From positions 2,528,501 through 2,592,500 of the forward strand of contig NC_014652.1 of the NCBI RefSeq assembly GCF_000166355.1: a DNA stretch of 64,000 nucleotides, in the 5' to 3' direction. This DNA comes from Caldicellulosiruptor hydrothermalis 108 (GTDB lineage: Bacteria; Bacillota; Thermoanaerobacteria; Caldicellulosiruptorales; Caldicellulosiruptoraceae). A program made the translations under genes and the position numbers. Shown in pieces: positions 60,185 through 64,000 of this stretch. Each line of letters begins with the position of its first letter. Positions within the stretch are counted from its first letter, which is position 1. Under the pieces are notes generated by a model. It was given only the letters and a program-made list of their open reading frames with translations, made no database searches and had not been told where the DNA came from.

Positions 60185-60383
60185 GTTTTCCATTCCGAGC
60201 GAAGGTAAGTATACAACCTTGCAAGTGATACGAGGAACCAGCTTTAATTAGGTTTTAAGCTGGCCTCAACCAGCCAAATAGTTTAGACTTACCTGGAATG
60301 GAATAATAGTCTCGTTTGCGGGTAAGCGGGATTTAAAAATCCGCACCCAGGGGGGTAAGGACATTAAATTCCATGCCCAGATA
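60185..60383 (-). ncRNA. Candidate IS110 bridge RNA
   Basis: Non-coding, upstream of the transposase on the same strand, where IS110-group bridge RNAs lie. Two structured parts are visible. Part one is a hairpin with internal bulges at 60320-60348 (GGGT/ACCC and CGGAT/ATCC(C)G arms). Part two is a long stem closing a large loop, from two 7-bp blocks (60287-60293 with 60204-60210; 60295-60301 with 60190-60196); it contains a small hairpin GCTGG/CCAGC (60259-60274). About 200 nt long, near the 177 nt of the IS621 bridge RNA. The guide loops are not assigned. Confidence 0.6.
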
Positions 60384-60389
60384 GAAAGA

Positions 60390-60417
60390 ATTATATCAAA
60401 GTTAGCAAGGCTGGCAA
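60390..60417 (-). promoter_or_regulatory. Promoter of the candidate bridge RNA
   Basis: TTGCCA (60412-60417) - 16 nt - TATAAT (60390-60395) on the minus strand. Confidence 0.55.
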
Positions 60418-60420
60418 GAG

Positions 60421-60515
60421 GCCAGCGTTAAAGATAGTGTTTAAAAAGTGGCTAAAGATTAGAAGCCACAAGCAGCGAGAAGTGATTTTGCGCTGCTTTC
60501 CTCTCAAAGAGGATG
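60421..60515 (-). other. Cluster of hairpins at the IS110 upstream end
   Basis: On the minus strand, in order: CCTCTTTGAGAGG; GCAGCG and CGCTGC arms; GTGGCT/AGCCAC arms followed by TTTTT (terminator-like). A further GCTGGC/GCCAGC hairpin runs into the -35. It could be part of the element or insulate it from outside transcription. From 60516 to 60639 I see only the next gene's ribosome site. Confidence 0.5.
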
Positions 60516-60639
60516 GATTAGAAATGTTATTTTAGTCGATGCGTCTTAAAATCTTATGTTAACCGAAACTTTGGTTGTTATTTTATTGGAATTTTTTTGA
60601 TGTGTCTTACGAAAATAATTATACAAGGGGGTAATTTTT

Positions 60640-61812
60640 TTGAAACTAAAGAGAGCAATAAAGCTGCTCATCACATTTGTAGTTGCTTTAAGTTTTGTGA
60701 TTTCTTCTGTTGCATATTCTCAAACAAATTCTGCGCTACTGCTCAAAGCGGGAATTGCTTATCTGCAGGCACAAAACGCAAAAACGGTTGATGAAGAGAT
60801 AAGAATTGACCTCAGACTCTCTGCAGGCAAAAATGCAACAGCAGAGGATAAGAAATTGGAAGAGTTTTTGAAGAAAATGTATATAAAAGCAAGAGTTGTA
60901 GCAGATGTTTACAACTATGAAACTAATATGGTACTAAGTTTGTATTACGATAACAAACAATTCTTAAGTGGTTCTGTTTACGTCAACAAAGAATTGGCTG
61001 TTTACAACTTCCCACAAATTTATTCAAAACCATTATATGTAAAATTCAGTGATACTTACAAGAATATGCCCATTCAGATTGATGTCGAGAAATATACAAA
61101 GTTGTTTGATGTAAGATCTAATAAACAGCTTCAAGAACTGGTGGCAAGCTATGCTGCGGTTCTTATGCCTAAACTTGCAGCTGCTGTTAAGTCTTCTGAC
61201 AAAAAAGTGGAAGTTGTCTTCAGTGATGGTAAAAAACAGAGCTGTAGCGAAGTCATTTTTGAATTTAACAAAAACTCAAGCTTAGAAATTGTAAAAGCGA
61301 TTTTAACAAAAGCAGCAAATGACGCTAAAACAAAAGAGTTTATACTTCAAGTTTTAAAACTAATACTTGAAGATTCCAAAGAAATTCTTCAGACACAGAT
61401 GTTAGCTGAAGGAGAAGGACTAAACGCTGAGGATTTAGATGTAAGTGAAATCTTAAATCAGGTAAACCAAAACTACACTCAAGCTGTTAACAGTGCTATT
61501 TATGCCATTGATGAAGTAAAGCCGCAGATTCCACCTTTTACTCTTCAGTACAGAATGATGATAGACGATAAGAATAACTTAAAAGGTGAAAGATTATACT
61601 TTTACTTAAAAGACTCCAATGATTTTAAGATTATGTTTGACATAAAAGGTGTTATAAATTCTTTGAATGCAAATATTAAGGTGCCCAAAATCGATATATC
61701 AAAAGGCGCTGATATGTCAAAGCTGACTAATAAAGATTTTGAAACTATGCAGAAGAATTTAGAAAATATATTTAAAAAGCTGGGCTTACCAGTAGAAGGA
61801 ATAAAGATGTAA
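60640..61812 (+). CDS. Secreted protein of unknown function
   Basis: Seen: 390 residues from TTG 60640 with AAGGGGG nine bases upstream. The signal peptide (about 1-28) has no lipobox Cys. The mature part is rich in Lys, Asp, Asn and Leu, with alternating strands (about 45-160: VDEEIRIDLRLSAG, RVVADVYNYETNMVLSLYY, QFLSGSVYVNKELAVY) and a helical middle (about 165-290). C-terminal strands (about 295-350) resemble those at the N-terminus. This pattern recalls LolA/LppX-like lipoprotein folds, but I do not recognise a family. Its promoter appears to have been separated from it by the IS110 element. Confidence 0.7.
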   Translation: MKLKRAIKLLITFVVALSFVISSVAYSQTNSALLLKAGIAYLQAQNAKTVDEEIRIDLRLSAGKNATAEDKKLEEFLKKMYIKARVVADVYNYETNMVLSLYYDNKQFLSGSVYVNKELAVYNFPQIYSKPLYVKFSDTYKNMPIQIDVEKYTKLFDVRSNKQLQELVASYAAVLMPKLAAAVKSSDKKVEVVFSDGKKQSCSEVIFEFNKNSSLEIVKAILTKAANDAKTKEFILQVLKLILEDSKEILQTQMLAEGEGLNAEDLDVSEILNQVNQNYTQAVNSAIYAIDEVKPQIPPFTLQYRMMIDDKNNLKGERLYFYLKDSNDFKIMFDIKGVINSLNANIKVPKIDISKGADMSKLTNKDFETMQKNLENIFKKLGLPVEGIKM

Positions 61813-61843
61813 CGCAATTCAATATATTTTTATAGAAAAATTT

Positions 61844-61877
61844 AAGGAGCTGCCAAAGTTTTGAAAAACAGCTCCTT
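61844..61877 (+). terminator. Terminator of the secreted-protein gene
   Basis: Arms AAGGAGCTG (61844-61852) and CAGCTCCTT (61869-61877), then TTTTTTG. Confidence 0.88.
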
Positions 61878-61922
61878 TTTTTGTTTATTTTTTTTGGCTA
61901 GACTTTTGACTTTTAAAGCTTA

Positions 61923-62141
61923 TTATAATCTTTTATATGGTTGTCTTATAACATTATTATCTAAATCACTAGCAACATTTGACATTTCAAATCTTAAGAG
62001 CCATAAAACTATATCAAGCAGCACAGAACCTGCCAAAAGAATAGGTTTATATTCTTTTGGTAACAAGGCGTGAACAAATCCTAATCCAATACCAATTGCA
62101 ATATACATCAAATATTTTGAGCCAGAGCCTTTTTTATCCAT
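61923..62141 (-). CDS. Small membrane protein of unknown function
   Basis: Seen: 72 residues with a polar start (MDKKGSGSKYL), two predicted TM helices (about 11-27 and 33-50) and a polar tail. AAGG lies upstream of ATG 62141. It follows a TnpB relic by 16 nt on the same strand, so its transcription may have come from that element. No family recognised; the reading frame could be spurious but the start, length and hydrophobic pattern are reasonable. Confidence 0.5.
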   Translation of the reverse strand: MDKKGSGSKYLMYIAIGIGLGFVHALLPKEYKPILLAGSVLLDIVLWLLRFEMSNVASDLDNNVIRQPYKRL

Positions 62142-62157
62142 CCCTTTTTCCTTAATG

Positions 62158-62292
62158 TCATTCGTATAATCCTCTGTATTTCCTGTTGCTTTTCCTTACT
62201 ATTCCACATCTGCTGCATGTCTGTGAGGTATAGCTCTCATCCACTTCTACATACTCTATACCACAGTTACTGCACTTTGTTCCAAGTTTCAT
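62158..62292 (-). pseudogene. Relic of a TnpB (IS200/IS605) zinc-finger end
   Basis: Minus-strand ATG 62292 reads MKLGTKCSNCG, then YTSQTCSRCGIVRKSNRKYRG, ending at TGA 62158. YTSQTCSRCG is the hallmark of the TnpB C-terminal zinc ribbon. An in-frame stop (TAG) lies nine codons before the ATG. The RuvC-like part that should precede is absent, and the last RuvC acid beyond the second CxxC is cut off. Confidence 0.8.
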
Positions 62293-62370
62293 CTTGAACT
62301 TCTCAAATGTTCTTAACTATTATCATTCTCTTCACTCAAATAGTTCAGTTATAAAAGAATATTAAGAAGA

Positions 62371-62400
62371 GGTTATCTAAAATGTGTTTGTTAGATAACC
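62371..62400 (-). terminator. Terminator of the membrane-protein gene
   Basis: Arms GGTTATCTAA (62371-62380) and TTAGATAACC (62391-62400), followed on the minus strand by TCTTCTTAATATTC. It is about 35 nt after the stop. Confidence 0.75.
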
Positions 62401-62434
62401 CCTTAGCTGAATAAAACAATAATATTTTTCATGT

Positions 62435-63364
62435 TTAACCTATTACATACTCATCAGTGTTGTAAGTTTGACCATCTTGATGGTTCACACCCTTATTATA
62501 GCTATTTAGAATATTATATGGTAGATATTGCAACACTATAAAGTAAGGTACTGCTATAAGGTAAAAAACAAATCCTGCCAAACTTAAAATAACAAAGAGT
62601 GCACTCTCTTGAGAAGTCTCTGTTTTAAATAATGCATCAACAATATAAAGTGGTATTTGGAAAACTGCTGATACAAAAATACTATACACAAAAGCTGCTA
62701 TTACAAATCCCATTTTTCCCTTTGTAAGCTTTAAGCTCTCTCTAATACTTTCTAAAACTCCTATATCCTTATCCACCAACGCTGCATTGGCAAACATTAA
62801 CCTTAATAACAGGTAAACACCTAATACCACTCCAACAATTCCAATTATAATCAAAACAAGGCGTGCTAAATTATTGACAGCGTCGGTACTGAAAGCTATA
62901 CACACAATACCTAAAAAAAGTACTGGCCCAACTATAAGTGTTAATAACAATCCCAAACCAACTATTTTCAAACCCATCATGAGATTTTTTTCTTTTATTC
63001 CTGCAAAGTAAATACCAAAAGGATTTTTATATATATCCCTTTCTCTTGTAATTTTAATAAAGGTCTTTACAAGTGGATATTGGATAAAAGCTAATACTAA
63101 CAATGCCCACATTATAAAAAGTAGAACCATCAAAATTATATAGAAAATAAATCTGCTACTTAAAAAAGGAAAAATATCCTTATCATTTAATAAAGCTGCA
63201 GTAGACATATCCACACCCATCAACATAGCCAATAAAATGCCAAGTATTAGTAAAATAACGACTGCCAGAATAACAAGAATAAATGATATAACCAATAGAC
63301 CAAATATGTATCCATAGTATCTTTTTGTGAAGAAAAATGAGTCTTTCAAGAAATCTTTAAACAT
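62435..63364 (-). CDS. Polytopic membrane protein of unknown function
   Basis: Seen: 309 residues, about six or seven TM helices in three groups (about 17-48, 70-98, 130-195, 215-275), and a polar tail of about 25 residues. Amphipathic linker ALVDKDIGVLESIRESLKLTKGKMGF (read in two parts) resembles that found in DUF-type or glycerophosphodiesterase membrane domains. AAGGAGGAAG upstream is a strong ribosome site. No transport or catalytic motif recognised. Confidence 0.75.
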   Translation of the reverse strand: MFKDFLKDSFFFTKRYYGYIFGLLVISFILVILAVVILLILGILLAMLMGVDMSTAALLNDKDIFPFLSSRFIFYIILMVLLFIMWALLVLAFIQYPLVKTFIKITRERDIYKNPFGIYFAGIKEKNLMMGLKIVGLGLLLTLIVGPVLFLGIVCIAFSTDAVNNLARLVLIIIGIVGVVLGVYLLLRLMFANAALVDKDIGVLESIRESLKLTKGKMGFVIAAFVYSIFVSAVFQIPLYIVDALFKTETSQESALFVILSLAGFVFYLIAVPYFIVLQYLPYNILNSYNKGVNHQDGQTYNTDEYVIG

Positions 63365-63419
63365 CTCAAACTTCCTCCTTTTCCCTGTGAAATAAATTTA
63401 TATATAGCCTTTTGCAAAA

Positions 63420-63436
63420 ACGCTCAAGATGAGCGT
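63420..63436 (-). terminator. Hairpin at the IS boundary
   Basis: ACGCTC and GAGCGT arms around AAGAT, with TTTTTG on the minus strand. It could block read-through from the element into the membrane-protein gene. Confidence 0.5.
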
Positions 63437-63472
63437 TATCAAGCTTTACATAGAATCAAAAAAGACTGGTCA

Positions 63473-63533
63473 CCCTCCTCATAATTGTAGTAAAATATGA
63501 TTATATAAAACAAATTTTCTACTATGAGGAGGG
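63473..63533 (+). promoter_or_regulatory. Hairpin that can sequester the transposase ribosome site
   Basis: CCCTCCTCAT (63473-63482) is the exact complement of ATGAGGAGGG (63524-63533), which holds a possible start and the AGGAGG ribosome site. Long transcripts entering from outside would fold it. Known: such structures protect IS elements from impinging transcription. Confidence 0.5.
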
Positions 63534-64000
63534 TTCCAAAATGTTCAACACCAAACCTAAACAACTTTCTTTCACTAGACCTATTCTCCCACCTAAAGGC
63601 TTCGGCTCTCTACAAGCCTGAAAGCCTCTTGGGCTTGTTCAATAAATTCATTGACTTGTCACATTATATACCTTCTTCTTTCTACAATGCCTACTACAAA
63701 TATTTCGGTAAGCATAGATACTTTTCTTTAGAATCTATGCTTTGTTGCTTCCTCGTCCAAAAATTGCTCAAACTCAATACTTTAACTCAGCTTCGTGCTG
63801 TCTTACTCAACTCATTCGAACTTCGCTCATTTTGTAATCTTCATGGCAATGTCCCTTCTATCTCTACTCTCTCTCGCTTTAGAAAAATATTTGCAAGTGA
63901 AATCCATAAACTTTTTCAAAATATCTCTATCCATGCACATAATATTTCCATCCAACAATGCCCTCAAGATTCTTCAATCTTAATCTTCGACACAACAGGT
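63524..64000 (+). CDS. Transposase N-terminal part (DUF772-like), running off the right edge
   Basis: Seen: about 159 residues open to the edge from ATG 63524. LRAVLLNSFELRSFCNLHG and ISTLSRFRKIFASEIHKLF resemble the N-terminal DUF772-type domain of IS4/IS5/IS1182-like transposases; LIFDTTG at the edge probably is the start of the DDE core with its first Asp. ATG 63541 after AGGAGG is better placed but lies in another frame, giving MFNTKPKQ and a stop after 26 codons. Its frame would rejoin the main one by a one-base shift near 63560. So either 63524 is used or the copy is frameshifted. Confidence 0.75.
   Translation, partial: MRRVPKCSTPNLNNFLSLDLFSHLKASALYKPESLLGLFNKFIDLSHYIPSSFYNAYYKYFGKHRYFSLESMLCCFLVQKLLKLNTLTQLRAVLLNSFELRSFCNLHGNVPSISTLSRFRKIFASEIHKLFQNISIHAHNISIQQCPQDSSILIFDTTG

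Larger units (their letters stand above)
58780..60560 (-). mobile_element. IS110-family insertion sequence (ends approximate)
   Basis: It comprises the transposase gene, a 5' non-coding part with a candidate bridge RNA, and flanks. IS110 elements lack terminal inverted repeats, so the ends cannot be fixed by eye. Near the two presumed ends TTATGGTTAAC (58808-58818) and TTATGTTAAC (60554-60563) resemble each other and may mark the junctions. Confidence 0.6.

Noticed and set aside
1-64000. CRISPR array, tRNA or rRNA genes
   Set aside because: I saw no regularly spaced repeats, no clover-leaf-like segments and no conserved rRNA strings.

Overview
The window looks like a chromosomal segment of a thermophilic, AT-rich, anaerobic Firmicute, most likely Caldicellulosiruptor or a close relative. 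The basis is AT-rich sequence with strong AGGAGG ribosome sites and TTG/GTG starts. Gene content agrees: a GH26 mannanase with the module order of the Caldicellulosiruptor ManA enzymes, a TtuA/TtuB-type tRNA thiolation pair expected in thermophiles, the [FeFe]-hydrogenase maturase HydG, rubrerythrin with a PerR-like regulator, and an abrB gene preceded by Spo0A-type boxes. The genus is inferred; no 16S or other marker is present.

Layout. 1-4.9 kb (minus): pstB, phoU, a degenerate-EAL/CBS/GGDEF protein and an exopolyphosphatase, behind a recognisable Pho box. 4.8-6.05 kb: a MazF-type toxin-antitoxin pair lying between two diverged copies of that same Pho-box promoter region. 6.05-15 kb (minus): an RraA-like aldolase, a PPC/DUF296 protein, a heterodimeric ABC exporter with its MarR regulator, and a two-gene HgdB/activator (double-cubane-cluster-like) system. 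15.4-19.7 kb: VapBC, queE, ttuA/ttuB, a zinc-ribbon protein, ridA and queC. 19.7-21.5 kb: an M23/LysM/G5-like cell-wall hydrolase.

21.7-38.6 kb (minus) is a 17 kb carbohydrate locus: LacI regulator, two complete ABC permease pairs, two very large substrate-binding proteins carrying carbohydrate-binding-like domains, an NHL/TPR/Yip1-like membrane protein, a DUF5696-like protein and the secreted GH26 mannanase. It carries no transport ATPase, so a shared MsmX-type ATPase is presumed. 39-42 kb: abrB, rsmI, a tRNA adenine methyltransferase and a CheY-like protein. 42-46 kb is a rearranged yeiH/serA/lysR region with gene relics. 46-48 kb: hydG and its small ACT-like regulator behind a leader with riboswitch-like mutually exclusive pairings. 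48-51 kb: a possible lipid cluster (GGR-like reductase, GT2, PlsY-like). Then come a GH13 glucosidase, perR-rbr, and a type II restriction-modification pair (MjaI-like nuclease, m4C methyltransferase fused to an apparently inactive SNase-like domain).

56-64 kb holds a SHOCT protein, a GT39-like membrane glycosyltransferase, an IS110 element with a candidate bridge RNA that seems to separate a promoter from its gene, an unknown secreted protein, a TnpB relic, a membrane protein and the start of a second transposase. I saw no rRNA, tRNA or CRISPR array. The most promising leads for undescribed biology are the hydG-operon leader, the CBM-fused dual-transporter mannan locus, the Pho-box duplication around the toxin module, and the duplicated yeiH/lysR junction.
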